A stretch of DNA of 64,000 nucleotides from NCBI GenBank assembly GCA_014904845.1, contig MU119405.1, positions 37,515 to 101,514 of the forward strand, in the 5' to 3' direction. This DNA is from Acephala macrosclerotiorum (lineage: Eukaryota; Ascomycota; Leotiomycetes; Helotiales; Mollisiaceae). Numbering within the stretch: the stretch's first letter is position 1; each line of letters starts with the position of its first letter. The position numbers and the translations under genes were made by a program. Shown here piece after piece: positions 1 through 11,804 of this stretch. The notes beneath the pieces are model-generated. The model ran no database searches. It was not told where the DNA came from and was given only the letters and a program-made list of their open reading frames with translations.

Positions 1-252
1 AATGTTGCATCTCCTGTATTTCTATTATTTGCAACAATTCATGCTTTCCGATAAGGCGGCTTTTGGGCTGCCATTATGCATCGACGGCTGGCGACGCATC
101 TTGGAGAGAGCCATCTCAAGTTATAAGGGAAAGCTGGAGGCCAAAGGTCCATCATAATCCACATTCTATTGCCTGTCTTAACCTCATATTCCTCCGACGT
201 TATCTAGCACAACCGCTGACCTGTGCGTCCTGTCTGCTGCCCAAATTCTTGA

Positions 253-1175
253 TCATTTTAAAAGGTCTTCCATGTTCACTTCGCCGCCACGCCCTATTAC
301 TAGTCTACTTTCGTCACCAACAGTCACATCGCCTGTCTTAATCTTCACCTTGTCCCCTTTTTCATTGGAGCCGAACCACCCAATCAACGCTTTGGACTTG
401 TTGCCCTCCTTGACTTTCCCTGTCTCGATCTGGTACAGGAAATCCTCAATATGGGTATTGGCTTTGGCAATAGACTCCTTGAAAAGCGCAAGAATCTCTT
501 GACTAGACTTGTCATCTGTGCCTGGTACCACCTGCACATGTCGTGGCTGCTCGTGTATGTCAGCGATCTGCCTTGTCGTGGTACCGTTTATATGGCGCAG
601 CTCCTCCTTAATCGTGTTGAGAGCTTGCAGCATCTCATCTGCCTTCGCGCTAGAGCCTACACTGAGGGAGCTGGATCGATCATCGTTAGTATACGCTTTC
701 AACGTTACCTAATATGCTCGGAAAACTGGCTCACTCACATCGTTGCCATCTGGAGTCCTATCATGAAAGTCCCTTTCGAAGCAAGTAGCTGGGTCCTGAA
801 TTCATGTATCTCAGCCTCACCAAAGAATCCTGGCTTAATCTTGTCTCTCCACGAAATCTTGCCATCGTTGGAATGCTTCGTCCATTCGTCGAGCTTCGCT
901 TGAAATGCGGTACAAACTTTCTGGCAATTATCTGAGGCTAGCTCGACGCTGTTCTGCTTGAGCACTAGCAATGCTACTTGTGGTGTGTTCTCGTCGTTGA
1001 CAAACACGCTCAACGATGATAAGACATCGACCAGCGCCTTCAAATCATTGCGGATCGGTAGGAGAGTCTTGTCGACGTGGACGACCTTCTCGAAGTCTTC
1101 ATACAAGACTCTTGCTCCGTGTAAGGCTGCAACGACAATTCCAATAACAGCGCTTGCGGCGGCTACGCCCTCCAT
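253..1175 (-). CDS. HeLo-like cell-death effector with two C-terminal amyloid (HRAM-type) repeats
   Basis: Two exons, 1175-739 and 670-253, joined across a 68-nt intron (donor GTGAGT, branch TACTAAC, acceptor CCAG), give 284 residues. Residues 1-145 resemble the fungal HeLo-like/STAND N-terminal domain: a hydrophobic, Gly/Ala-rich first helix, a helical bundle, and a WRDKIKPGFFGE stretch near residue 110. The C-terminus has two copies of one motif 29 residues apart: TGKVKEGNKSKALIG (within 227-249) and TGDVTVGDESRLVIG (within 256-278). These resemble the R1/R2 repeats of HET-S. The divergent neighbour, an NLR, starts with a third copy. In known pairs the receptor's repeat templates folding of the effector's repeats into an amyloid, and the N-terminal domain then damages the plasma membrane. 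I infer the same role here. An in-frame TGA at 1209-1211 precedes the chosen ATG. Assignment to HeLo-like rather than SesA or true HeLo is tentative; the repeat match is direct. Confidence 0.82.
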
Positions 1176-1639
1176 ATCGAAAGACTGCTGGTCAAAAGCT
1201 TCGACTTTTCAATCAACGCGATATTTCCCCGTCAACTCTCCAGAAGCAGGCACGATTAATTGACAGTGCTCGCAGGGAGCTATGATTGAAGAGCTGATAA
1301 CATCTTGCTTCGTTGGCAATATGCCATGTTCCAGCTGGTAGGGATCTATGACGCTACCGTCATGCCGTCCCAATGAAAAGTCGCAGTGGCCGCATGGCGG
1401 CAGTCTGCACCTGTCCAAAACCGGCTATCTCGGGCGCTCACTTTATTCAGATGCACCACGCTGGGGGATTCTTAACAGCAACAACTCATCGAGTGAAGAG
1501 TCGGGTAGTCTACAGACTCCTTGCTATATTTCGCTGTCATCGTCATTCACGCGAGACCAGAGCCGCTCCCGGCGAACCTGGGTGATACGTTGAGGCCAAC
1601 ACCCGCAGACTTGCAACATTGCTTCAAAGATATCGAAAG
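1176..1639. promoter_or_regulatory. Shared divergent promoter of the effector and NLR genes
   Basis: The 464 bases between the two divergent ATGs must hold both 5' leaders and promoters. I see no convincing TATA box or operator. On the minus strand a 69-codon open stretch (1418-1209) contains two CxxC pairs, CGHC and CEHC, is in the same frame as the effector, and ends at TGA 36 nt before its ATG. It has no in-frame ATG, so I do not call it a gene. Confidence 0.5.
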
Positions 1640-4600
1640 ATGGAGCAGAGCGGCCATGGCTTTTCATTGAGCACTGGGCCTGTTAATGTAGGCGATGGAT
1701 CGAAGGTTATGATCGGGAACTTTTCTGGCGCAAGTAAGATGGCTCATCCCGTTCTCGCTCTGACAAGGCCAGCAGTCTGATTGTTGATACTTGCAGGGCA
1801 TCAAAGAGAGGAGATACTAGATTGGCTTGCACCGGATGGTCTCCGCCTTGCTCAACACAAGGCTCACGTCGAAAACAGCCGGGGTAGAATCGACGATACT
1901 GGCAAGCTCTTTATAGAAGGTGGTTTCGAGATTTGGCTCCGCTCTGGCAGTACTCGTCTCTGGATCTACGGGGGTGGTATGTTAGCCGTAGTGTAATATT
2001 AACTGGTATGCTTACACATATTTAGTGGGCTCTGGAAAGACCATCCTTTGGTATAGTCTTCCTAATTATGTCATTTGTCGAAGATTGACATTGACTGATA
2101 ACTGACTTCTATAGCTCCCTTCTCATCGATAAGATGCCAGCACTTCTATCTTTGATATACCCGTCCATAACGGAGCACATTGTAGTATATTTTTACTGCT
2201 CATTTCGTGCGACCGAGACGTCCGATGTTTCCACTTTCTTAAAATCCATTCTCGTGCAGCTGTGCGAAAGGAGAAAGATATATCCCGCAGTTGAAGACTT
2301 ATGGGAAGCTTCCAAGCCACACCAGGCCTCACGCTCGAACCTTCTTACTACACTTCTGGATGTGTTGAAGTATATATGCTGTCCTACCGAGACCTCGAAA
2401 AACGGTTCAGAAGTCGGCAAAAGTGCTACCTCGTTACGCAGCACCGTCACACTCATCATCGATGGCTTGGACGAAGGCATAGCTGGATACCTACGGACCG
2501 AGTTTCTTGACACGCTGGAGACTATCTCAACTTCTCAAATGGCGAATTTTCGGATTATCAACGTGAGCCGGGAGGATGCTGAAATTAAGAGCTACATGGA
2601 CCGAAATAATGGGTGGACTTGGTCCATGCGCACTGCTGCTGACGTGGAGCATGAAGTCTACATGTTTGCCAAAGTCCGCATCTCCAGACACAGGATGCTG
2701 AAGATGCAAAATCAGACAATACAAGACTTGATCTGTGGCCTGCTGAGTAAAGGTGCTGGTGGCATGTAGGTGTGACATTCTTCGAGTATGATGACAACGC
2801 TGATGATTGTTTTAGGTTTCGGCTTGCAGCGCTTCAGATGACCCAGCTCGAGCTAGAGACAAATAGTCTCCGTAGTATTTTCGAAGATGATATCAGGAAC
2901 ATACTTATCACATTACCTCGAAGCTTAGATACCTTCTATGACTTGATTGTCCGACGGATCCCGCAACATCTGCGAACCGAGCTCGAACAGGTCCTAAAAT
3001 GGCTCCTCTACGCTAGTCGACCGCTGCTGGTGGAAGAGGTGGTTGAAAGTTGTGCTATGTCCATTAGTTGTCGAGATGGACGGCCATCTATTGGCAAAAA
3101 CCGCCGACATGCCTTAGATATCCTTGACAATCTTCCCGGGCTCGTAAAGTTGGAGCCGCCTTTCCCGCAAGATAATGGGTCAAGCCCCCCTTTTGGCATC
3201 CATGTACTTACCTTCGCACATTTCTCAGTCCAGGAATATATCTTCCCTCTGCGGGATGTTCAACGTCCGGGTGGAGAATGTCGGTTCACAGAGCCACTCC
3301 AGGACCATCAAGACATTGCACGAGGCTGTCTTGCCTATATCCTCCATTGCTTCACCGAAAGAAGTGAACGATCCAAGTTCTTTTTGCGATCATATTGTTG
3401 GCACTATTGGGCCATGCATTCCAAAGCGGTTCCGGATGGGGATGAAGTAAAGGCACGTGTGACACCAGAATCACTACGCCTTCACAACAGTATCACTTGC
3501 CCAGAACTGTATGAGGAAGGCTCTGAGCGTACGGCTGCTGAGTGGAGTACATTCAAGGAGTGCGCATCATGCTTTACTCCTAATGAGTATGCAAAACTGA
3601 TCGAGGCTTTGCAAGATCTCAAATTCCCGTATGAGGACACCACCGAGACCTCGCAGGAAACCAATCCCAATATCGAGCGGGGATTTCGAGCACAAATGAC
3701 AAGCAAATCTCATCGTGCCATAAAGCTGCTCATCATACAGCCAGCCGAGATCAAAAACGCACCGATCGAATGCAGCTTGTGCTTGGACTTCCTCGAGAAC
3801 AGACCTCTTTTCTGCGCCATCAGTCATACATGGTATCCTCTTTTTAAAATTGGTGACGACTCCATCAGGATTAACGGAAAGCTCTTTCAGACACAACACA
3901 TAGCAGAGCCCGCTATATCCAAGTTTCGTCGCAAAGATCGCGCACAAGCACTGTGGATAGACTCGATTTGTATTTCCTATACAGACCGCGACGAGGTGCG
4001 GTCGCAGTTGAAATTCATCGCTGATGTTTTTGAGATGTCCCAAATGGTCATTGCTTGGCTAGGTGAAGCTGATGAAGATACGGAAGAAGCTATGGAGTAT
4101 TTGGAGGAGGATTTTCCGCCGACCAAAAATAGGGAGAAGGCGTGCGAAGCTATATCCTCCCTCTTTCAAAAGCTTCTGTGGCCTCGACAATGGATAATCC
4201 AGGAACTAGTTGTGGCCAAGAAAGTCATAGTAGCATGTGGAGATCATACCTCAGATCTAGATTTGTGGTGTGCTATTCCCAGGCTCGTGACGAAGCTGTT
4301 CGTTGACGAAGGGACGTCCAAAGCTGTTGTGCCGAGTGTGGTTCTCAAAAGTTGGAACAGAATCTCCGCACTCCAAGTAATTCGACAGCGACGGCTCCGA
4401 AAAAATGAACCCCAATTTCTGCTTCCGGAGCTTCTTTATCTCACCAGAGACCACATGGTAAGTCGTCGAACGGACAGAGTCATTAGCCTTTTACAACTCA
4501 TATCGCCTGGAGAACGGGGCGACCCATTCTTTGCCTCGGAGGCTCTCAGATACTGGGATGACAGCGAAGGGTCTCTCTCTTTTCAACTCACGGTATATAT

Positions 4601-5459
4601 TGTAGAGAAGTATCAATCTTTATACGCACTCTCCAGTGCCTGGCCACCTCGTGCAGATACAAGACCCGGGCTGGAAGATCCAGTGGGTTTCGGCACCTGG
4701 ACTATACACCTTCATGACTTAACAACGCCTCTCATACCTGGACCCGGAAACGAAGACTACAACGCCGGCGGGAAAGATACCCGTGGCTTGTTTCCCTTAA
4801 AGGTTTCCGGACATGATGACGGAGTATTGATAGCCCATGGCGCTCTAATTGGAATTGTAGAAGACAGTGCTTATTGGAGTCGCCGCCCGCTGCCTAAAGA
4901 GTTTGCCAAATTAGATCGAAATAGCAGCCTGTTCGGCGTGATCGCAGATGATAAAGAGGGGGTATCAAAACTGCAGACACTTCGCAGTATTATGAACTCC
5001 TCAGAATTTCAAGCAGATTGGATGGCACCCACAGGCTCAGGAAATCCTTCTGTGCGGGCTCGGCAGGGCAAAGGCTGGCATCCGAGTTTCAGGAACCGTT
5101 TTGAGAGGTTGAGGGTCCGACGCAGCAGAGGCATGCCTGAGCCGCAGAGTGAATTCACGGTGTCCGCAAATGCATTCAGTTGTGGAGGCTATGCTGGAAT
5201 CGCACCCATAATCGTCAAAAACGGCGATATAGTCGTTGTACTTTTTGGTGGTAGACACCCTTTCGTGCTGCGTGAGTACGATGCTCGCCGACGTCAAAAT
5301 CCGAGATATCGACTTGTTGCTGAGTGGTAACGCCTTCGCTTCCCGTTTAATTGCATGAACTGACTTTTTCATAGCTATGTTGATGGTATCATGCACGAAG
5401 AAATGGTGAGAGCAATTGAGGAAGACAAAAGTCGAGCGAAAGAATTCTGGATCGTCTGA
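1640..5459 (+). CDS. NLR receptor: amyloid motif, NACHT NTPase, C-terminal HET domain
   Basis: Six exons (1640-1733, 1797-1976, 2026-2050, 2115-2765, 2816-5326, 5375-5459) keep frame and give 1181 residues. Residues about 10-32 hold TGPVNVGDGSKVMIG, matching the effector's repeats. A linker HQREEILDWLAP follows, as in other fungal NACHT proteins. Walker A is GGVGSGKT (90-97) and Walker B LIIDGLDE (about 213-220); MFRLAALQM (from 317) and AHFSVQEY continue the NACHT/winged-helix pattern. One uninterrupted 2.5-kb exon runs from there into a HET domain: FCAISHTWY (about 650), LWIDSICISY (about 697), VIAWLGEADED (about 728). Exon 6 restores the usual HET-protein ending, CYVDGIM and EFWIV. NLRs normally end in WD, ANK or TPR repeats; HET usually comes first (HET-D/E). 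The protein probably senses a non-self cue and triggers cell death through its partner, its HET domain, or both. The exon 3 microexon (25 nt) rests on the Walker A reading. Confidence 0.87.
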
Positions 5460-6454
5460 GTATTATTATCTGGAAGTCAGATTCTCCAAAGCAATTGGAT
5501 GATTGGAGTTGTCTTGCTTAAGCCGGAGTATCCGTGAGCTCATGACTTGGCAACTGTCTTTCCAGATTTTGCTGCTCGATTGCGTTCAGACTTCAAGCGA
5601 AGCGGTATCAAGTATGTCAAACATCAATTCATGAACCCCTTTGAGCCCCTAATTGGAAGCTCAGTCCAAGTGCTCAGATGATAAAATGATGATAAGAGAC
5701 CAGGGGAACCGCTCTCTGAACTGTCACACAGCGGGTGCGAGAACTTGAGCTCTACGACACACAATACAATTGTGATTTTGAAAGGTATAAACGGATTTTA
5801 TTCTTCTAAATCTACATGAGAAGCCTCTTTATGGAAGAGCTTCGAACTAAGCTGACCAAGAAAACGCGATAGCACGTGCTGGATATCACACGCTCATGCA
5901 TTTTCCCTGTTTCCAATCGCCAAACAGCTTCTAGGCGTATAATGACGGCTCTGTATAATATCGGCCTCCGAAATATCGTTAAGTTACCCCACCTTGGAAT
6001 TACCTATGATGCAATGGTCTTGCCAGGCGTGCCTGACGGGCTGCCTCGTGTATGGCCCCATGTGACCGAACTTGTCTTGGACTTCGGCGCGTCGAAGCGT
6101 GTCCATTCAGATTTGCATTTCCTTCGAGAGTTTCCGGCTGCGACAGCATCCTATTAGGGTTTCACAGATTGATGAAGGGGAGAGTCCGATCGGCCGTGAA
6201 AAAGAAGAGAGAGCGGAGCTACGAGAGATTGCTTTCATGCCAAGTTTCCACGCTACGATTTCAATACTACTCCCTAGTTTAATGGCTTTAGTGATGGTGG
6301 TTCCATACCCAAGTCCTACAATTGAATGGTGATATATCCGAGGAGTTCACGAGAAGGGTTCTGCAGTAGCTATTCGATTCTCGAGCTCATGTCTTTGAAT
6401 TTGAGGAGCGGGCTTAGAGCGTCAATAAACTAATACAATATGACATGTTTAGGT
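5460..6454. other. Intergenic, possible gene remnant at 5876-6157 (+)
   Basis: This is the tail-to-tail space between the NLR and the SET gene. A 93-codon frame at 5876-6157 has a stretch TELVLDFGASKR that recalls fungal F-box or LRR-like proteins, but there is no clear start context, splice partner or domain. I regard it as a remnant or chance frame. Nothing else is visible. Confidence 0.3.
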
Positions 6455-8837
6455 TCAACACCGAAGTCGTGCGTTCAGATCTGAAAGTTTCCCATAGGTT
6501 TCATCAAAAGTCTCGCCTTCACCAACACAGATTCGGTACGAGATTCTGGCATACTCCTCTGCTTGGGCCTCGAGATCAGGTGCCACCAAACGATAGGCAT
6601 TGGAAAGAAGCATCCAACACTCGATGAGACGGTCCATCATCAATCCCCATTTCTTGACCACCATTGGCAGGCGCGAGGTGCGTGGGAGGTTCCCTCCGTC
6701 AATAATATAACCAAGAGATGCCAGAACCCTCAACGCCGAGTCGATAACCTTGAATGGATTCCCTTGCTCCGTATACATCTCTGCAAGAGCCAGTAGGGGA
6801 TCCCAAATGCTTAGTTGAGGTACTTCAAAGGCCGGGTGACTATATGTATTCGCCATTTTAGCAAGGATAGTCTCGATCTTGGCTACATCTGCCCCCTTGC
6901 GGGACTGAAAACATTTCAGAAGGTCAGCCTTTAGGCTCTTCCTTCTTGCCAAATCACTCCTCTTCGTTGTCTGATCGTCCCGGCACATGCTGCAGTCGCA
7001 CTTAAAGCCCCATTGACGAAACTTCTTCTGACGGTCGTCGTAGCCATTAGCGACAGGCATCTGATACCAGAAAGTGATCTCAGTATCAGGTGCGAGATCT
7101 TGCGTCGCGCGGACCATCATCATATCACCGATGAAAGCGCGTTGGGAATTACTGTAGCAACAGTGGTTGACGTACGATGCCATGGGCCAAATACCACAAG
7201 AGTGGAATTGTTCTTCGTCCGTGTTCGTTTTCGGGCTTGTCACATCTTCCTGGGCATGGAGATGAGACTCGTGAGATGAGAGGGGACAGCCGAAGCAATT
7301 CAAAGATATGATACGTTCGACCAGGAACCTAAAATAGTTAGTCAAGACTTAGTATGAGCCGGAAGATGATTGGTCACTTACGTGTCGATAACTGGTGTAC
7401 CGTCGACATCGGAAACATCGACAGGCTTGTACGAGCCGTGATGAAGACTGGTGATGATTGAAGCTAGAGAGGGGTTCCGGTGAAGCTTCTGGACAATCAT
7501 TCTGATGAGTTCTCCCTGCGCTCCCATCGTCATGGCGTTAGTTTCCGCGTTGAGCAGTAGGGTCACATCCCGGCTGTGCTCCTTTCTAGTGTCAACGAAA
7601 GCATGCACAAATGCCTTCTCACACAAAAGGAGATCGCCTGACTTGACTGCTTTTGTTGTGAAGAGGCCGCGTCCCCGGGAACCCGAAGATCTTACTGCCA
7701 CCGGGCCAATGTATGTGGAATGGTCCAGGTGTGGTGGGCGAAGCTTGTTCGCATCTGTATATAGTTGCTTAAACCGATACCTGCCGTTCTCTTGCTCTGC
7801 AAGTCGGTTGACGGCTCGTGTAAGTTCGCCCTTGGCCGCAACGTTGCTCGGATATTCCATACGAAGAACTTTGAGAACATCGCAGCATTCTCTGTACCTC
7901 CGGAGATTGTAAAGGGCTTGGGCTTTACGGAATAGAGCTTTCTCGGTTGGCTTTTGGGTGGTTGACACAGATTCGAGATCGGAGAGGGCAGCATCGAACT
8001 GCGTCGTCTTGAGAAAAGCAAGAGAGCGATTGAGTTTGAGGGTGTGAGCCTCTTCGACAGTTGGAGAGCAATCGAGAGCTTTAGTGTAACTGCCGCGATG
8101 TTGAGTTTTATCCTGTGGAAAGAATCACTAGGGACTTACCTTTCGATGGCAGCGTAGTACCTGGACTCGTTGAAGTAATCGTTTCCCTTTGCCTTCCAAG
8201 CACTAGCAGAGACGTTATGCTCCACAAACTTTAGCTGCCAGCAATTTGGGACTCGCTCATCGTACATCGAAAGATATGTGACGTCGGAGAGGTGATCAAT
8301 ACGAATCCCATAATCTCCATCGGCCATCAACTTTAAATAGGGTTCTTTCACAATCAGAACCGTTCCCTCCTTAAGGATCTCTTCCGCAGCGCGCTCATTC
8401 TCCACCTCTTGATAGTACAGCTGCAACATGAGGACGTCCTTGTTTTCGTCTTCTACAACGGCCATAATAGCATTCATTCTATCTGGCGGGGTAACTGACC
8501 TCAAAAGAAGGTAAGTGCCCCTATGATGAGTCTCAAGAAGAAGATCTTTGATCATGACTTTCGCTAGGTCGGAGAAGGGACTAAGGCATGGAATGTAGGC
8601 CGGAGGAATGAACGATGATCGCGTATTGTAGGCGCCGGAGTCAGCTTTGCGCTCCTTCATCAAAAGTCGGAACCTGAACTGCATAATAATTTCATTCCGA
8701 GACTTTTTTCCCTTAATGTGCTGACCCTTGCGGGATTGTGCATCTCGAAGACGTTGTTTCTGCTTCTGCAAGAGTTGTACGAACTCTGGGATGGCAGACA
8801 CATCGTGTGTGTTCATGATGCTCGACGACGGCAGCAC
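6455..8837 (-). CDS. TPR-SET domain protein (SMYD/SET5-like, putative lysine methyltransferase)
   Basis: Three exons (8837-8140, 8089-7382, 7328-6455) give 759 residues. The first intron is GTAAGT...CGGCAG, the second GTAAGT...TTTTAG after a TGACTAAC branch site. Residues about 210-340 form TPR-like helices (AKGNDYFNESRYYAAIE; ALFRKAQALYNLRRY). The SET domain is split as in the fungal TPR-SET family: GPVAVRSSGSRGRGLF (361-376), then the cofactor-site motif NHCC (523-526, usually NHSC), EITFWYQ, and the post-SET cysteines CDCSMC (579-584). I see no MYND zinc finger. Residues 1-200 are a conserved-looking region without a named domain. Such proteins are predicted to methylate lysines using S-adenosylmethionine; the substrate cannot be read from sequence. 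The gene is convergent with the NLR with about 1 kb between them, with no evident functional link. Confidence 0.85.
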
Positions 8838-10285
8838 TAAGCCGCCTAGTGCAGATTTGTTCTTTCCGTCCGTTAATTAGATAGGCAGATGGGGAGTATT
8901 TGACGTTTGATTAACCACCTAGAGATTATTTACGACAGAAGCTCATCACAGAAGGACGGACATGTGAGGTGGTGACACAAACCAATGCGTTTTCGCAAGT
9001 GGCGGAAACTAGGACCAACCAGCGTAGTCGCATGCACTACTATCCAGAAAGGGCCTGGGAATTGAGGGATCAGTTCGAAATAACCTGAATAGTAAAAACT
9101 TGAGGCGACTCACTCAGATCCCTTACCACCTATGATTTCCCTGATATTATCTCACGGCTATTACTAAAGTCAGAAAAAGCCTGTCGCCAAGTGGTGTGGG
9201 AATACAAGCAAGCCATTCAAGGCATGATTAACTTTTTAAGTGGTTGCTCTGGTAAGCCTTGCTCCACCCGACTAATAGGTACCTATCAATGAAATTGGTG
9301 GCTCACTAAGTCTGCACACGCCCTCTTGCGATATGCAACGCAACCACTGATACTAGAGTTGGAAAGGACTGAAAATGTCTTTCCAATCCATTTATTCTCA
9401 GGGCTTCTCTCTCGCAATATTTTATTTCTAGTATCTCATTCTCAAAACCAGGATCTTTCTCAGCCTCTGTACTGGGATTCGTTGTTGGCTTCCATCCATT
9501 CAACCTATTGGAAACTAGCTTTGGGTGGGTTTGGGTGTGGCTAAAATTGGCCGCTGGCTACCATGATTTCTCGGATGCAATCAAGGTACTGTAGCGCTAG
9601 AAGATACAGGGACCGATTGTTGCAGCTTGTTGGGTTCCATAGTGTCAGTATTTAATGCTCTGAAATATAGAAGCCGGACTTACTATGGTGTGCGCACCAT
9701 TTCTTATTATTACTCAGCCTCCATGTCCACGAAACGTTCACCAGCACAAACAGAGACCAACCAACTAAGGTCTTTCTCTCTAAGAAACTTCTGCCCCACC
9801 TTAGGCTATCCGATTCGACGTGAGCTACATGGACCAGATCTGCTGCCGCCAGTGATCAATGAGTAAGAGCGGGGCTAGCGGGTAGCTGCAGATGCCGCTG
9901 CTAACGGAGGGTGTGGGTTCTTGATTGCTAGAGGAACCTTCGCCGTTGCCGCCAGTGCCTTTCCTTGAATTTGACTTTCATAGTATGATTGAATAAGAGC
10001 CTGCTAGAGGTTTCATCACAAGCCGGTAATGTGTCTGACGCTCGTACCGACATCCGTGCTTTTGCAAAGCCTAATGATTGAAGGAAAGAGAGTAAACCAA
10101 GAATGACCAGGCGAGGCTGGGATATTGAAACGCTGACTGGAAGGCATAGTAAAATTCACACATGAAATTTAAGTAGAGAAGGCCAGGCTAATCCAGTTTC
10201 CAAATTCAAATTCGTTATATCAAGGCTGAGATATTGTTGCTGCATCGAGTTGTCGTTTCGTCTGTTTTCTCATTAGCCTCTAGTC
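8838..10285. other. Intergenic region without a recognisable gene
   Basis: About 1.4 kb of ordinary base composition. Short open frames (for example 9306-9503 minus and 9326-9544 plus) overlap each other, lack splice context and match nothing I recognise. It should contain the promoter of the SET gene at its left edge and the terminator of the FAD monooxygenase at its right edge. Confidence 0.55.
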
Positions 10286-11804
10286 TCAATTTAAGCCTCG
10301 AACGTTTTCACTCACAAAATCAACAACATCATGTGCCAACATATACGGAAAGAACAACGGATCAGGAGGCAATCCCGGTAATTCATCAACGTGCTTTCCG
10401 TCCCAGCCGGTAGTCCCGAAATACGGTGTCTTTCGATAAATCTCGTCCCGCTGCCGCTGCTCTTCTCCATCAGGCAGTTGCCAAGTGCGAGCCATGCTTT
10501 CGCCGAATGCACTGATTAGGGATGTGCGAGGTTTGCGGATGGTTTCAAACATTTTTAGGGATTTGGGAATGTCTGAAGTTGAGGAGGCGCGGGAGAGACA
10601 TTCTGCGAGACAGATGCTGTCTTCTATTGCCATTGCGTGTCCCTTTTTGGGTTATTGATGAGCGAGGTAGTGGAGGGGAGGAAGGGCTTACTTCGCCTGA
10701 AAAAGGGAGCATGGCGTGTGCGGCTGGAGAGTCAGTCAAATTACTCTCAAAGAAGAAAATGAGGATTCCATACAGTCACCTAGCAAAACGACTTTCCCAC
10801 TCTTAAAAACCCAAGAGGCAAGTTCCGGCAAAGAATTCAACTTCCAAACCAGTAACTCATCAGGTTTCACAAGCTCCATCATCTTCGCAACAATAGGCTC
10901 AAAGTCAGAGTAAGTTTCCTTCATCAAGTTAATGTCTCCTTTCTTGTTCCATTCTCCTGCTGTTCCGGTATTGCCTGGGTGACAGCATTCTAGAGAGTAG
11001 AATTCTCCGTTTTGAACTGGGATGCCGACAATGGCGCGGTGGGGTCCCCACCATATGGTTGAGCAATCGAGAAGAGGGGCAAGTTCGGGGTCTGCTTTGA
11101 ATGTTGAGCCGGGGATGACGGCTCGGTATATGTTGTATTCGCTTTTCAGCTGAATGTTTGGGTGAAGTAGAGCTCGGATTGTTGATTTCGCCCCTGATTT
11201 CTTGTTAGTGGGGTTGATGTGCAATTACAGGAAGGCTTACCGTCAGCACCGATGATGAGATCAGCTTCTATTCTTTGGCCGTCTTTGGTAATGACTGCTG
11301 GAGAATCACTGCTTTCATCGACGTTTACGACTCGAGCGTTTGTTTTGATGACAGCTCCTGCTTCAGTAGCAGCTTGGACAAGAAGTTGTTGCAGCGGGGC
11401 ACGATGCACAACGATAGCACTACTCAATGTCAGCCAAACCCTTTTCTTTTCCACAACACCTTAGGATCCGCGGACCCTCGGATACATCCCAGATCAACAA
11501 AAAGCACTCACTTATATTTATACAACTTCTCTCTCGTCCCAGCATCACAAATAAAGTCCCCAGTATATCTCAAAAACCTCCTCCTTTCTGGCGTCTTCGC
11601 CTCGGCAGCCTCATGCAGCCGTTCGTTCAATCCGAGATAATCCCAGCAGCGCATTGAATTTGAAGGGATAGTGATTCCTCCGCCGATGGTCTGTAGTTTG
11701 GACGTTGATTCGAGGACTGTAACTCGGTGGCCGGCTTGTGAGAGAGACGTAGCTGTGGCGAGTCCGCCTAGGCCGCCGCCTATGATGAGGATATTGAAGG
11801 GCAT
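10286..11804 (-). CDS. FAD-dependent monooxygenase (salicylate hydroxylase-like)
   Basis: Five exons (11804-11512, 11419-11241, 11193-10774, 10723-10692, 10642-10286) keep frame and give 426 residues, a normal size for single-domain group A flavoprotein monooxygenases. The Rossmann fingerprint is IIGGGLGGLATATSLSQAG (7-25), followed by a VLES strand end. LIIGADGAKSTIR (about 152-164) is the DG motif and VVLLGDSAHAML (about 291-302) the GD motif that contacts FAD. HAMAIEDSICLAE closes the fold. The family hydroxylates aromatic or terpenoid substrates using NAD(P)H and O2. No biosynthetic cluster surrounds it, so the substrate is unknown. Exon 2 could start three bases earlier (GAG instead of TAG acceptor), adding one residue. 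The 32-nt exon 4 is required to restore the GD region. Start chosen at the Met just before the FAD fingerprint. Confidence 0.88.

Noticed and set aside
670..738. Alternative effector intron ending at the TAG just before GTAACG
   Set aside because: That acceptor would put a stop codon immediately after the junction; the CCAG acceptor after the TACTAAC branch site keeps frame.
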